Below are positions 26,779-36,923 of a stretch of DNA of 64,000 nt, in pieces. Position numbers and translations under genes: made by a program. The notes under the pieces were generated by a model. It was not told where the DNA came from and did no database searches. It worked only from the letters and a program-made list of their open reading frames with translations. Positions within the stretch are counted from its first letter, which is position 1, and every line of letters starts with the position of its first letter. This DNA comes from Pelotomaculum propionicicum (GTDB taxonomy: Bacteria > Bacillota > Desulfotomaculia > Desulfotomaculales > Pelotomaculaceae), in the NCBI RefSeq assembly GCF_004369225.1, contig NZ_QFFZ01000011.1:1-64000 (forward strand). Direction: 5' to 3'.

Positions 26779-28789
26779 ACTCAATATCCTTTTTCTCAAA
26801 AAGGTCGCCTACCATGTCTCCAATAGTAACCACATCGTTCTTTTCCTGAGTTTTGGTGTTGTTAAAATCGCGGACTTCGCGTTCCTGTTTTTCTTTGGCG
26901 ACCTCCCTGATCGAGAGTCGAATACGCTTCTCAGCCGGGTCCACACTCAAAACTTTTACATTGACCTCTTCTCCCTCGCTTACAACCTCATCGGGCTTAG
27001 CGACATGCCGGTCCGCCAGGTGCGAAATATGGACCAGGCCTTCCACACCGGGCTCCAGCTGTACAAAGGCGCCAAACGGGGCCAACCTGACCACCTTGGC
27101 CTTGACCACACCGCCTACCGCGTACTTTTGTTCCACGGTATCCCAGGGGTTAGGCAGCACCTGCTTTAAGCCCAGGGAAATCTTTTCATTATCCCGGTCA
27201 ATTCTTAAAACCTTGACTTCTATTTCGTCCCCTACCTTCACCACTTCCGAAGGATGATTGATCCGGTGCCAGGACATTTCTGAAATGTGCAGTAGCCCGT
27301 CAACGCCGCCAATATCCACAAATGACCCAAACTGAGTCAACCGGCGCACAACCCCTTTAACTACCTGGCCCTCTTCCAGGTTGTCCAGCATTTCCTGGCG
27401 TATCCTGGCATATTCTTCTTCCAGCACGGCCTTGCGTGAAAGAATCACTTTTTTCCTGCCCCGGTTTAGTTCAATGACTCTTGCGGTAATGGTCTGGTTA
27501 AGATATTTGGAGAGGTCTTCCACATATCCCCTTTCAACCAGTGAGGCAGGCAGAAAAGCACGCACACCGACATCCACCAGCAGCCCGCCTTTGACCACAT
27601 CACGCACGACTCCTTCAACAGGTTCACCGGAGTTTAATATCTCCTCAAGCTTTTCCCAGGCTTTTTCAGCATCTGCTTTTTCTTTTGACAGAATCAGTTT
27701 CCCTTCGTTGTCCTCTGCTTTTAAAACATAAACTTCTATTTCATCCCCCACTTTGACAATGTCCTGTGGGGAAGTAACATCACAGCAGGACAGTTCCCTG
27801 ATCGGAATGATCCCTTCTGATTTGGCCCCCACGTCGACCATCACCTCGTCCTGGCCGACATGCACTACCGTGCCGGTAACAATGTCTCCCGGCCGGACAG
27901 CCTTCACTTCAACAGCGTCTTTCATCTCTTCTTCCTGCTCAGGGCCGTTTTGTTCTTCAATCTCGCTCATTCGTCTCCTTACCTCCTCTATAATCCAGTC
28001 AGGTGTGGACGCACCCGCTGTTAATCCGGCCGTATTTACCCCGTTAAACCAGGCCGGATCCAACTCATCAGCCGTCTCTATAAGGTGTGTGGCAGTTCCC
28101 GAAGCAGCGCAGAGACCGGCCAATTTCCTGGTGTTAGCGCTATTTGCGCCTCCCACAACGACCATCATGCCGACCTTGCCGGCAAGTTCCCGGGCCGCCT
28201 GCTGCCGCTGGCTCGTGGCGTTGCAGATGGTGTTGCATACCTTAATCTTCGCGCCAGTGCCGCGCAGCACTTCAACAACAGAATTAAAGTTTTCCAGTGG
28301 CTGCGTTGTTTGGGCTATCACCCCGTATGCCGCTTCCTTGTTTAAAAGAGCCGCCTCCGCGGGGTTTTCCACCACAATCGCCTTGCCGCCTGTCCAACCT
28401 TTAATTCCCTGGACTTCAGGGTGATCCCTGTCCCCTACCACCACTACCTGATAGCCTTGCTCCGTCAGGTCATGGGCCAATTCCTGCGCCCTGCGCACAA
28501 ACGTGCAGGTAGCATCAACTATATCTAAACCAAGCACCCGGGCTTCATTCACTATCTCCGGACTTACGCCATGGGACCTGATTACTATCGTACCATTGCT
28601 TATTTCTTTTAAATTGTCTATCTCCACAACGCCCATTTCAGCCAGGCTTGCCACTACCTGGGGGTTGTGAATTAAAGGACCCAGGGTATAAATAGGGCCT
28701 GGATTACCGCGCACAGTATCCTTTACTATTTCTATAGCCCTCTTAACACCGAAACAGAACCCGGCTTTCGCGGCTACCCGTACCTTCAT
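26777..28789 (-). CDS. ispH: IspH - ribosomal protein S1 fusion
   Basis: 670 residues. Residues 1-280 are IspH (4-hydroxy-3-methylbut-2-enyl diphosphate reductase, last step of the MEP isoprenoid pathway) with the three cluster cysteines in AGFCFGVKRAIEI, DATCTFVRRAQE and CNTICNATSQRQ. After an acidic linker come four S1 RNA-binding domains (for example GDIVTGTVVHVGQDEVMVDV, GQVVKGVVRRLTQFGSFVDI and GGVVKAKVVRLAPFGAFVQL). This fusion is known in clostridia. It follows plsC and cmk; an rpsA-like gene next to cmk is a widespread arrangement. Confidence 0.95.
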   Translation of the reverse strand: MKVRVAAKAGFCFGVKRAIEIVKDTVRGNPGPIYTLGPLIHNPQVVASLAEMGVVEIDNLKEISNGTIVIRSHGVSPEIVNEARVLGLDIVDATCTFVRRAQELAHDLTEQGYQVVVVGDRDHPEVQGIKGWTGGKAIVVENPAEAALLNKEAAYGVIAQTTQPLENFNSVVEVLRGTGAKIKVCNTICNATSQRQQAARELAGKVGMMVVVGGANSANTRKLAGLCAASGTATHLIETADELDPAWFNGVNTAGLTAGASTPDWIIEEVRRRMSEIEEQNGPEQEEEMKDAVEVKAVRPGDIVTGTVVHVGQDEVMVDVGAKSEGIIPIRELSCCDVTSPQDIVKVGDEIEVYVLKAEDNEGKLILSKEKADAEKAWEKLEEILNSGEPVEGVVRDVVKGGLLVDVGVRAFLPASLVERGYVEDLSKYLNQTITARVIELNRGRKKVILSRKAVLEEEYARIRQEMLDNLEEGQVVKGVVRRLTQFGSFVDIGGVDGLLHISEMSWHRINHPSEVVKVGDEIEVKVLRIDRDNEKISLGLKQVLPNPWDTVEQKYAVGGVVKAKVVRLAPFGAFVQLEPGVEGLVHISHLADRHVAKPDEVVSEGEEVNVKVLSVDPAEKRIRLSIREVAKEKQEREVRDFNNTKTQEKNDVVTIGDMVGDLFEKKDIE

Positions 28790-28875
28790 TTTACCACCGC
28801 TTTACCCGTATCATAAAGTGTTTCGCTCAGATACCGTAAAAATCCTTCAAAAAATTAATTGTCCGGCACAGACTT

Positions 28876-29472
28876 TTAATTGCTTTTATTCTCTCCGAGC
28901 AGCACAGCCACCTGTTCCATAATGGTGTCGCTGGCCTTCTCCCAATCATCTTTACTGGCCTTTTTGCCGCTATGGCAAACCACCGGTTTACCAACAAAAA
29001 CTTTTATTTTCCCCCACACGCCTCTGGTGCCGCTCACCGCTATGGGCAGCATGGGAACCCCCGCTTTGAAAGCCAGCATTGCCGCGCCGAGGTGGGGTTT
29101 TAACATATCATCGGTAGGGTTTCTGGTTCCCTCCGGAAACACACCTACCACCTGACCTTCTTTCAGCAGACTGACAGCGGTCCTGATGGCATTACGGTCA
29201 GACTTGTCCCGCCGTACCGGGAAAGCTCCCGACGATTTAATCACATACCCTACAGCCGGTATTTTAAAAAGCTCCGACTTGGCCATAAAGTGAACTTTTC
29301 GTTTAAAAGCACAGATTATTACTACGGGATCCCAGTAGCTGACATGGTTTGCCACCAGGATAATCCCGCCGCTGGCGGGGAGGTTCTCTCTCCCATAAAC
29401 TTCCCAGCGCCTCAGCACCACCAAAACAATCCGGGCTAGATATTTAAGCACCCGGTAAACAATGTTCTCCAT
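28876..29472 (-). CDS. plsC: 1-acyl-sn-glycerol-3-phosphate acyltransferase
   Basis: 198 residues from the ATG at 29472, four bases after the cmk stop; the longer frame to 29502 overlaps cmk and adds nothing. The N-terminal membrane anchor is followed by the acyltransferase motifs NHVSYWDPV (H-x4-D), SGAFPVRRDKSDRNAIRTAV, VGVFPEGTRNP and VPMLPIAVSGTRG. It makes phosphatidate from lysophosphatidate. The cmk-plsC-ispH-S1 order is a conserved clostridial block. Confidence 0.93.
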   Translation of the reverse strand: MENIVYRVLKYLARIVLVVLRRWEVYGRENLPASGGIILVANHVSYWDPVVIICAFKRKVHFMAKSELFKIPAVGYVIKSSGAFPVRRDKSDRNAIRTAVSLLKEGQVVGVFPEGTRNPTDDMLKPHLGAAMLAFKAGVPMLPIAVSGTRGVWGKIKVFVGKPVVCHSGKKASKDDWEKASDTIMEQVAVLLGENKSN

Positions 29473-29476
29473 ATTT

Positions 29477-30151
29477 CTACCCTGCCGGCTGAACTCTGGC
29501 AATAATCATATCTGCCACCTGTTCCGCTGTAAAGAAAGTACTGTCAATGACCTCCGCGTCAGGCGCCTTGGTTAACGGGTCTGCTTCTCTTGTTGAGTCG
29601 ATCCCGTCTCTTCTGATGATTTCTTCTTCCATCTGTTCTTGACTGAAGATACTGCCCTTTACCGCTAGCTCATCCCTGCGCCTTTTTGCTCTTACAGGGG
29701 TGGTGGCTGTAAGAAATATTTTTACGGGCGCGTCCGGCAGGACAACCGTGCCGATATCGCGTCCCTCCATTACAACCCCGCCTTTTTCAGCCATGGCCTT
29801 TTGCAGTTCAACCATTCTCCGCCGCACTGCCGGGACCATAGCCACGTAAGAAACATTACCGGATACTTCCGGGCCGCGGATCTCTTCAGAAACGTCCTCA
29901 TTGTTTAAGAAAACCCTGAGCCTGTCATCCTCACCATTCCGGAGACTTACCGGTGTGACCCCGGCCAAACGGCCGAGTGCTTCCGGGTCGTGCATGTCCA
30001 CCCCGTCACGCAGCGCCTGCAGGGTTAAGGCCCTGTACATAGCGCCGGTGTCTATGTAAATGTAACCAAGTTTTTTCGCTACCAGCTTCGCCACGGTGCT
30101 CTTCCCGGCGCCAGCGGGTCCGTCTATGGCTATATTTGGATAAAGGTTCAT
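29477..30151 (-). CDS. cmk: Cytidylate kinase
   Basis: 224 residues. P-loop DGPAGAGKSTVAKLVAKKLG, then YIDTGAMYRALTL, VMEGRDIGTVVLPDAPVKIF and RRDGIDSTREADPLTKAPDA are all conserved in bacterial CMP/dCMP kinases. It lies downstream of aroA and upstream of plsC on the same strand, with a 100-bp AT-rich spacer before it. Confidence 0.95.
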   Translation of the reverse strand: MNLYPNIAIDGPAGAGKSTVAKLVAKKLGYIYIDTGAMYRALTLQALRDGVDMHDPEALGRLAGVTPVSLRNGEDDRLRVFLNNEDVSEEIRGPEVSGNVSYVAMVPAVRRRMVELQKAMAEKGGVVMEGRDIGTVVLPDAPVKIFLTATTPVRAKRRRDELAVKGSIFSQEQMEEEIIRRDGIDSTREADPLTKAPDAEVIDSTFFTAEQVADMIIARVQPAG

Positions 30152-30251
30152 CTGTCAACCCCGTATTGTTAAAAAGTGCGGAACACGGACAATTTCGACG
30201 TTTTTAACTTTTTTCCTTTTTTTTATTATTTTATTATAACCGGATTACCAT

Positions 30252-31550
30252 CTATAAACTAATGCTTTCCAGTACATTTTTGAACCCCGGAAAAGATATA
30301 TCAATACAATCAGAGCCTCTTACCAGGGTCTGGCCGGATGCCAGCAGCCCGGCCACGGCGGCGGCCATGGCGATACGGTGGTCCCCGCCGCTCTCACAGG
30401 CACAGCCGTTAAGAGATCGGACCCCTTTGATCGACAACCCGTCCGCCAGTTCTTCAACCGAAGCCCCGAAACCTGAAAGCAGCCTGGCCGTGCTGGCTAT
30501 TCTGTTGCTTTCTTTAACTTTCAGCTCAGCGGCGTCCCGGATTTCGGTCTTGCCCTCCGCCAGCGCTGCAGCAACCGCCAGGACGGGCACCTCGTCAATA
30601 AGGCGGGGAATGATCTCTCCGCCCAGTTTTACTCCAGTAAGCTTGACGGCGGAGCGGACACGGATATCGCCCACAGGCTCGCCCCCCTCCTCGCGCAGGT
30701 TTTGCAGCGTTATGTCCGCGCCCATCTCTGAAAGCGCGTCAATAATGCCGCTCCTGGCAGGGTTTAAGCCCACACCGGTGATGGTAAGGTCCGAACCCGG
30801 AGAAACACAGGCGGCCACCAGCAGGAAAGCCGCCGAGGATATATCCCCGGGAACTTTTATAACCTGCCCGGTCAGCCGCGGCAGGCCTTTTACCCGCACA
30901 CTTTTATCGTCAGCTTCCAGCTCAGCCCCAAAGTGCCTGAGCATTCTCTCGGTATGGTCCCTGGAACGGTGCGGTTCGCTGACCACAGTATCCCCTTGGG
31001 CAAAAAGTCCGGCAAAAAGTACAGCTGATTTAACCTGCGCGCTGGCTACCGGTGAATTATAGCAAATTGGCCGCAGTTTTCCACCATGCACTGCCAGGGG
31101 AGCCAGCCTGCCGCCCTGCCTGCCTTCAATATGAGCCCCCATCAGGCGCAGGGGTTCCGTCACCCTGGCCATGGGGCGCCGGCGCAGGGAATCGTCTCCG
31201 GTTATAACACTGAAGAATTTTTGCCCGGCCAGAATACCCAGGGCAAGACGCATGGTTGTTCCAGAATTTCCCGCATCCAGAACATCGCCGGGTTCCTGCA
31301 AACCTGCCAACCCGCGGCCAATCACCCTGACCATGCCCTCTGCCGGGCCTTCTATGACCACACCCAGTTTTCTAAAGCAGTTTATAGTGGAAAGACAGTC
31401 CTCGCCGGGCAGAAAGTTATAAATCAGCGTTTCCCCCTCCGCCAGAGCGCCGATCATCACTGCCCGGTGAGAAATGGATTTGTCGCCGGGCACGGTCACG
31501 GTACCGCGCAGCCCTCCGGTTGGCTGGATCACCATGTCCATAGCACTCAC
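30252..31550 (-). CDS. aroA: 3-phosphoshikimate 1-carboxyvinyltransferase (EPSP synthase)
   Basis: 432 residues. [73 protein letters not shown] and [17 protein letters not shown] cover the family motifs. It joins shikimate-3-phosphate and PEP. The start may be the GTG at 31550 or the ATG at 31541 (AAGGTGA 6 nt upstream). It lies about 100 bp after tyrA; the spacer contains a hairpin repeat overlapping the tyrA stop. Confidence 0.95.
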   Translation of the reverse strand: MSAMDMVIQPTGGLRGTVTVPGDKSISHRAVMIGALAEGETLIYNFLPGEDCLSTINCFRKLGVVIEGPAEGMVRVIGRGLAGLQEPGDVLDAGNSGTTMRLALGILAGQKFFSVITGDDSLRRRPMARVTEPLRLMGAHIEGRQGGRLAPLAVHGGKLRPICYNSPVASAQVKSAVLFAGLFAQGDTVVSEPHRSRDHTERMLRHFGAELEADDKSVRVKGLPRLTGQVIKVPGDISSAAFLLVAACVSPGSDLTITGVGLNPARSGIIDALSEMGADITLQNLREEGGEPVGDIRVRSAVKLTGVKLGGEIIPRLIDEVPVLAVAAALAEGKTEIRDAAELKVKESNRIASTARLLSGFGASVEELADGLSIKGVRSLNGCACESGGDHRIAMAAAVAGLLASGQTLVRGSDCIDISFPGFKNVLESISL

Positions 31551-31630
31551 CTTCTACTCCTGTATGATTTAACTCAAGCTACAATTTCGAATAAATTCGA
31601 ACCTAACAACAGGTCGCATTCAACAGTAAA

Positions 31631-31659
31631 TGAGACAGGAGAACCGTCCCCTTGTCTCA
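31631..31659. repeat. TGAGACAGG hairpin repeat overlapping the tyrA stop
   Basis: Arms TGAGACA/TGTCTCA enclose GGAGAACCGTCCCCT. In my experience this motif style, with a GGGGACGG core, is a frequent dispersed intergenic palindrome in Desulfotomaculum-like genomes. Its left part lies between tyrA and aroA and its right arm covers the tyrA stop codon. Confidence 0.55.
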
Positions 31660-32760
31660 CCTTTTACGCACTTTATAGCCTTTTTCTCCAAGCACCTTTA
31701 CGGCGCCTTCCTGCTCCTCAGCGGTGGCGAACCCCAAACGGATAGTGCCGCCTTCTCCTTCACGCACTCTTAAAATTTCGATGTCAAAAACGTTCAGGCC
31801 CTCCTGGGCCAGGAAGGAAGTAAAACGGGCAATAACACCCGGCTGGTCGGGCACATTGAGCAGTACTTCGAAAAGCGCCGGCAGGTACCCTTTGGTCTTA
31901 GCCGGCAGAGTGGAGCGGACTGCCCTGGCGCTTTCCAGCCTGGCCAGAATTAAATCTTCGTTTTCCTGTTCTATGGCGTTTTCAAAAAGATCAAGTTCTC
32001 CCCTGAAGCGGCGGATCATTTCCAACAGCTGTGTTTTGTTGGCTATAAAGATATCCCGCCACATTAAAGGGCTGCTCGCGGCGATCCTGGTGGTATCCCG
32101 GAACCCTCCCGCCGCCAGGGGCAAAACCCCCTCGCTGTCAGGTGTCAGCAAGGCGGTATTGACCAGTGAAGCGGCCAGCAGGTGGGGAAGGTGGCTGACT
32201 GCCGCCACCACCTGGTCATGCCGCTCCGGTGTCATCTCAATGACCTTGCCGCCGACGCCTCCAGCCAGTTGCCGCCCCGCCTCAAGAGCCGCGGGGGGTG
32301 TTTTGTCAGTGGGGGTGATGATATAAAAGGCGTTCTCAAACAGGTAGGGGTCGGCCCCTTTGACGCCGCCCTGCTCCGAACCCGCCATGGGGTGGCCGCC
32401 GATGAAATTGACGCCCGGGGGCAAAATGCTTTCCGCCCCACGCACTATCCCCGCTTTTGTGCTGCCCACATCTGTCACCACAACGCCGGGAGACAGGCGC
32501 GGCATTATTTGTGCCAGCACCGGGATGGTAGCGCTGACCGGGGTGGCGATAATTACCAGGTCCGCGCCTGCGACCCCTTCAGCCGGAGTTGCGGCAAAGC
32601 GCTGCACCGCGCCGAGTTCAACGGCAAGACGCAGGTTTTCAAGCCTGGACCCTGACCCGACCACTTCACCGGCCAGTTTCCTGGCGCAAAGAGACATGCC
32701 GAGTGAGCCGCCGATCAGGCCTACCCCTATTATAGCCACCCGGTTAAACACCGGTTTCAA
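31657..32760 (-). CDS. tyrA: Prephenate dehydrogenase
   Basis: 367 residues. NAD-binding [60 protein letters not shown] and [20 protein letters not shown] are the TyrA core. A C-terminal ACT domain ([20 protein letters not shown]) suggests tyrosine feedback. It forms 4-hydroxyphenylpyruvate from prephenate. The ATG overlaps the aroF stop (ATGA), so the two are translationally coupled. Confidence 0.95.
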   Translation of the reverse strand: MKPVFNRVAIIGVGLIGGSLGMSLCARKLAGEVVGSGSRLENLRLAVELGAVQRFAATPAEGVAGADLVIIATPVSATIPVLAQIMPRLSPGVVVTDVGSTKAGIVRGAESILPPGVNFIGGHPMAGSEQGGVKGADPYLFENAFYIITPTDKTPPAALEAGRQLAGGVGGKVIEMTPERHDQVVAAVSHLPHLLAASLVNTALLTPDSEGVLPLAAGGFRDTTRIAASSPLMWRDIFIANKTQLLEMIRRFRGELDLFENAIEQENEDLILARLESARAVRSTLPAKTKGYLPALFEVLLNVPDQPGVIARFTSFLAQEGLNVFDIEILRVREGEGGTIRLGFATAEEQEGAVKVLGEKGYKVRKR

Positions 32761-33773
32761 GGCATTTTCCTCCCAGTTACCTCCACCATCCGCCTTAGAT
32801 CCGCCATCATTCCAGCAAAGTTCTCAGGCGTCAGGGACTGCGGGCCGTCACAGAGCGCTTCAATTGGATTGGGGTGCACTTCAATCATCAGCCCGTCGGC
32901 GCCGGCGGCGATAGCCGCCCTGGCCATAGGCGTCACAAAACGCCATTTGCCTATGGCATGGCTGGGGTCAACAATAACCGGCAGGTGAGACAGGTGTTTT
33001 ACCACCGGCACAGATGTCAGGTCCAGTGTGTTTCTGGTATAGGTCTCAAAACTGCGTATGCCTCTCTCACACAAAATTACATTGTAGTTGCCGCCGGACA
33101 TGATGTATTCAGCCGCCATCAGCCACTCTTCAATTGTGGCGGAGGGCCCCCTTTTCAGCACAACAGGTTTATCAATCTTGGCCACTTCCCGCAGCAGAAA
33201 GAAATTTTGCATATTGCGGGCACCGATCTGCAGAATATCCGCATACTGCGCAACCACAGGCAGCGTTTTGGCATCCATAACTTCAGTCACGATCAGCAGG
33301 CCGGTGGCCGCGCGGGCTTCCGCCAGCAGTTCCAGGCCTTCTTCCTCCAGGCCCTGGAAGGAGTAAGGGGAAGTCCTCGGCTTGTAAGCGCCGCCCCGCA
33401 GGATAGTAGCCCCGGCCTCCTTGACAATGCGCGCGGCGCTGAGCAGTTGCTCCCTGCTTTCAACGGCACAGGGCCCGGCCATGACATGGACCGTTTCCCC
33501 TCCTATTTCCAGGTTGCCTACCCTGATCACCGTTCCCTCTTCATGAAAAGTCCTGCTGGCCAGTTTATAAGGCCGGAGGATGGGAACGACTTTTTCCACG
33601 CCTGGCATTGCCTCCAGGTCAAGCTCTATTAAATGGCCTTTATCACCGATAGCGCCGATAATTGTGCGTTCAACACCGCGTGAAAGGTGAATCTGGAAAC
33701 CCAGTTTTTCCAGGCGAATTATTACCGCTTCTATCTCGTCATCACCGGCGCGGTGATTCATTACCAGAATCAT
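32757..33773 (-). CDS. aroF: 3-deoxy-7-phosphoheptulonate synthase, type I-beta with regulatory N-terminus
   Basis: 338 residues from the ATG at 33773 (GGGGGGACCTGCAAAATG); the frame is open to 33860 but that extension is not typical of the family. The first 70 residues ([20 protein letters not shown]) form the ferredoxin-like ACT-type regulatory domain known in Thermotoga DAHP synthase. The barrel follows with [49 protein letters not shown] and [15 protein letters not shown]. It opens the shikimate pathway. It is preceded by a 284-bp structured leader separating it from trpA. Confidence 0.95.
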   Translation of the reverse strand: MILVMNHRAGDDEIEAVIIRLEKLGFQIHLSRGVERTIIGAIGDKGHLIELDLEAMPGVEKVVPILRPYKLASRTFHEEGTVIRVGNLEIGGETVHVMAGPCAVESREQLLSAARIVKEAGATILRGGAYKPRTSPYSFQGLEEEGLELLAEARAATGLLIVTEVMDAKTLPVVAQYADILQIGARNMQNFFLLREVAKIDKPVVLKRGPSATIEEWLMAAEYIMSGGNYNVILCERGIRSFETYTRNTLDLTSVPVVKHLSHLPVIVDPSHAIGKWRFVTPMARAAIAAGADGLMIEVHPNPIEALCDGPQSLTPENFAGMMADLRRMVEVTGRKMP

Positions 33774-34057
33774 TTTGCAGGTCCCCCCGTTCCGTATAAT
33801 AATTAATAATCCTATTATTTCACAAATGCAAAAAACAAAAAGCACTCCCAAGAGGAGCACTTAATCAGACCATAAGCATATACTTACCGCCTCCCCTGCC
33901 GTTCTGCCGTACTTCTCGTGTTGTCTCCCCGGAGCGCCCGCAGGCTTAAGCCCCGGGGCCATAAACCGTCCTGCAATCCAACAAAAAACAATAGACCAGA
34001 TTTATCTTAGCATACAAATGGCAAAAATGGCAATAAGCATCTCTGCCGGCTCCGGTG
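33774..34057 (-). promoter_or_regulatory. aroF leader with terminator-like hairpin
   Basis: No gene is visible in this 284-bp gap inside the supraoperon. On the minus strand there is a GC-rich foldback (CCCCGG...CCGGGG enclosing GGCTTAAGCC), a repeated ACGGCAG, and then AGTGCTCC/GGAGTGCT (33841-33861, two G-U pairs) followed by TTTTTGTTTTTT. The last hairpin looks like an intrinsic terminator about 67 nt before the aroF start, so readthrough from trp into aroF-tyrA could be controlled here. I found no T-box sequence (GGTGGTACCGCG type). Confidence 0.5.
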
Positions 34058-34867
34058 TTAAGCCGTGTCCAGCATGTTTTTCATACTCCTCACCAGCGCC
34101 CCCGCCGCCGGTCCGGCCGCGCCGGCATCCCTGCTGCCGGCAATGATCTTAACCAGGGCGCTGCCGACCACCACCGCGTCACAATACACCGCCGCACGCG
34201 CGGCCTGCTCCGGCCCGGCAATGCCGAAACCTACCGCCAGGGGCAGGTTTGCAAAGCGGCGCACCCGGCTGGTGAAAGCTGCCAGGTCCGTTTTTATTTC
34301 CTCCCTGACCCCGGTCACACCGGTCACGGAAACACAGTAGATGAAGCCCCGCGCGTCCGAGGCTATTTTAACAAGCCTGTGCTCAGTCGTAGTCGGCGCC
34401 ACCAGGGGAATCAGGTCAAGGCCGGCCTTGGCCGCCTCCCGCCGCAGCGGGCCCGACTCTTCATGCGGCAGGTCGGGAATAATCAGCCCGTTTACCCCTG
34501 TCGCCGCGGCATTGCCGGCGAATTTGCCAACACCGTATTTGTAGACAGGGTTATAATAGCCCATCAGTACAATGGGGACACTGCAGTGCTGTCTTATCTC
34601 TCCAACCGCTCCGAATATTTTATCTATTGTTGTCCCTGCGGCTATGGCCCGGGCGGAGGCCTGCTGGATTACCGGGCCGTCGGCCAGGGGATCTGAATAA
34701 GGTATGCCCAGTTCAATAATATCCGCGCCGGCTGCTGCCAGGTGCTTTGCTATAACTACCGTACCGGCCAGGTCCGGGTCACCCGCTGTGATAAATGTAA
34801 TGAGGCCCTTTTTCCCTGCCCGGCGCAGCTTCTCCAGGCATGCTGTAATCCTGCTTTCGCCTCTCAT
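34058..34867 (-). CDS. trpA: Tryptophan synthase alpha chain
   Basis: 269 residues. [57 protein letters not shown] and [20 protein letters not shown] cover the barrel with the catalytic Glu and Asp. It cleaves indole-3-glycerol phosphate and channels indole to TrpB. Its ATG overlaps the trpB stop by four bases. Confidence 0.96.
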   Translation of the reverse strand: MRGESRITACLEKLRRAGKKGLITFITAGDPDLAGTVVIAKHLAAAGADIIELGIPYSDPLADGPVIQQASARAIAAGTTIDKIFGAVGEIRQHCSVPIVLMGYYNPVYKYGVGKFAGNAAATGVNGLIIPDLPHEESGPLRREAAKAGLDLIPLVAPTTTEHRLVKIASDARGFIYCVSVTGVTGVREEIKTDLAAFTSRVRRFANLPLAVGFGIAGPEQAARAAVYCDAVVVGSALVKIIAGSRDAGAAGPAAGALVRSMKNMLDTA

Positions 34868-36069
34868 ATGTTCACCCCCGCTGATCCCGCAATAGCCGGG
34901 ATATCCTTATCACCACGCCCCGAAAGGTTCACCACGATCATACTCTCTGCCGGCAGGGAAGGCGCCATTTTGACGGCCTCGGCCAGGGCATGCGCGCTTT
35001 CCAGGGCCGGTATGATGCCGTCTGTCCGGCAGAGCAGGTGAAAGGCCGCCAGCGCCTCCTTATCGGTGGCGGTGGTGTAAACTACCCTGCCGGCGTCTTT
35101 TAGGTAAGCGTGTTCGGGGCCCACACTCGGGTAGTCCAGCCCGGCGGATATGGAGTGGGCGTTTTGGACCTGACCGTTTTCATCCTGCAGGATATAACTT
35201 AGCGACCCGTGCAGCACCCCGGCGCTGCCGCGGCTCAGAGTTGCCGCGTGCTCACCGGTGTCCAGGCCGCGCCCGGCGGCTTCGACCCCGATTAGCCTGA
35301 CTCCTGTTTCGTTTAGGAACGGGTAAAAGATGCCCATAGCGTTGCTGCCGCCCCCCACGCAGGCAACGATAAAATCGGGCAGGCGGCCCGCTTCCCGCAC
35401 AGTCTGGGCCTTTACCTCCACGCCTATGACCGACTGGAAATCCCTGACCATCTCAGGGTACGGGTGGGGTCCGGCCACTGAGCCGATCAGATAGTAGGTA
35501 TCACGCACGCTGGTCACCCAGTCGCGGATGGCCTCGTTCATGGCGTCTTTCAGTGTTTTGCTGCCGTCGGAAACAGGTATCACCTCTGCTCCCAGCAGCC
35601 GCATCCTGAAAACATTCGGGCTCTGACGCCTGATATCTTCCTCACCCATGTAAACGGCGCATGACAAACTGAACAACGCGGCAGCCGTGGCCGCGGCGAC
35701 GCCGTGCTGGCCCGCTCCTGTCTCGGCGATCACCCTCTTTTTGCCCATGCGGCGGGCTAAAAGAATCTGCCCGATAGTGTTATTGATCTTATGGGCGCCG
35801 GTATGGTTGAGATCTTCCCTTTTAAGGTAGATCCTGGCCCCGCCGCAGTGTTTTGTGAGACCCTCGGCGAAGTAAAGCGGTGAAGGCCTGCCGACGTAAT
35901 GTTTCAGGTAATACTCCAGTTCCCCTATAAATTCAGGGTCGTTTTTTATGTTACGGTACGCCTGCTCCAGTTCCTCCAGCGCCGGCATTAAAGTCTCCGG
36001 CACGAAACGCCCCCCGTAACCACCGTAATAGCCCCTGTTGTCCGGGAAAGCATCTCCGGCATAATTCAT
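34864..36069 (-). CDS. trpB: Tryptophan synthase beta chain
   Basis: 401 residues, TrpB1 type. [20 protein letters not shown], the PLP-lysine segment [40 protein letters not shown] and [20 protein letters not shown] are present. It condenses indole and serine. It follows trpC by only 62 bp; trpF, which commonly lies between these two genes, is absent. Confidence 0.97.
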   Translation of the reverse strand: MNYAGDAFPDNRGYYGGYGGRFVPETLMPALEELEQAYRNIKNDPEFIGELEYYLKHYVGRPSPLYFAEGLTKHCGGARIYLKREDLNHTGAHKINNTIGQILLARRMGKKRVIAETGAGQHGVAAATAAALFSLSCAVYMGEEDIRRQSPNVFRMRLLGAEVIPVSDGSKTLKDAMNEAIRDWVTSVRDTYYLIGSVAGPHPYPEMVRDFQSVIGVEVKAQTVREAGRLPDFIVACVGGGSNAMGIFYPFLNETGVRLIGVEAAGRGLDTGEHAATLSRGSAGVLHGSLSYILQDENGQVQNAHSISAGLDYPSVGPEHAYLKDAGRVVYTTATDKEALAAFHLLCRTDGIIPALESAHALAEAVKMAPSLPAESMIVVNLSGRGDKDIPAIAGSAGVNI

Positions 36070-36131
36070 AAGTTATCACATCCCCTTTGCCTATCGAAAG
36101 CGCGGCAGTATTTATCTTTCATTTGCCTGTG

Positions 36132-36923
36132 TCAACCGCCGGCCCGGAAATCTGTCAACTTGATTAAACCCTGTCCCGGTTCGGCACAGCGCACCAGTGC
36201 CTCACCCACCAGCGCGGCGTGCACCCCTCGTTCTTTCAGCCTCAAAATATCGCCCTTATTTTTAATCCCGCTTTCTGAAACAACTGTAATTTTGTTTAAA
36301 TCGATAAGGTCAATCAAGTTGAAGGTCACGCTCAAATCAGTTACAAAATTGTGCAGATTACGGTTGTTAATCCCGATAATTTCCGCACCGTACGCCAGTG
36401 CCTGGCTGAGTTCCCGCTCCGTATGAACCTCCACCAGGCAGGACAGGCCCAGGTCGCCGGCTAATTTGGTCAATTCCGCCAGCAGAGCGGGAGAAAGTGC
36501 GGCCACGATCAAAAGCACGGCATCGGCACCCAGCGCACGGGATTCGTAAATCTGATAAGGATCTATGATGAAGTCCTTTCTTAAAACGGGTATACGCACC
36601 GCTCTTTTAACTAAAACAAGGTGACACGGGTGACCCAGAAAAAATTTCTCCTCGGTGAGGACCGATATGGCGGCAGCGCCGGCCTGTTCGTATGCTGCCA
36701 CTATTTTTACCGGATTATAGTTTTTACACAGGATGCCTTTAGAAGGAGACGCTTTTTTGGTCTCGGCAATAACTGCAAGCTCTCCGGAGCGCCGTATGGA
36801 CGGCGCCAGCGGCAGCGGCGCCGGCAGGCCCTGCGCCGCCTTTTCTAATTCATTAAGAGGCATTATTCTTTTGCGGCTGGCCAGTTCCGCTCTTTTATGG
36901 GCCAGGATACGGTCAAGGATCAT
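36132..36923 (-). CDS. trpC: Indole-3-glycerol phosphate synthase
   Basis: 263 residues. VIAETKKASPSKGILCKNYN, LTEEKFFLGHPCHLVLVKRA, VLRKDFIIDPYQIYESRALG, IIGINNRNLHNFVTDLSVTF and VVSESGIKNKGDI give the complete IGPS signature. It closes the indole ring from CdRP. The protein is a stand-alone IGPS with no fused PRAI domain. Start and trpD stop overlap as ATGA. Confidence 0.96.
   Translation of the reverse strand: MILDRILAHKRAELASRKRIMPLNELEKAAQGLPAPLPLAPSIRRSGELAVIAETKKASPSKGILCKNYNPVKIVAAYEQAGAAAISVLTEEKFFLGHPCHLVLVKRAVRIPVLRKDFIIDPYQIYESRALGADAVLLIVAALSPALLAELTKLAGDLGLSCLVEVHTERELSQALAYGAEIIGINNRNLHNFVTDLSVTFNLIDLIDLNKITVVSESGIKNKGDILRLKERGVHAALVGEALVRCAEPGQGLIKLTDFRAGG

Noticed and set aside
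31541..31656. Hairpin after tyrA as a normal terminator
   Set aside because: It has no U tract on the minus strand and resembles a dispersed palindrome, so it was listed as a repeat instead.
33774..34057. T-box or classical amino-acid leader peptide before aroF
   Set aside because: No T-box consensus; the only tiny frame (Met-Leu-Met-Val) near the hairpin has no aromatic codons.
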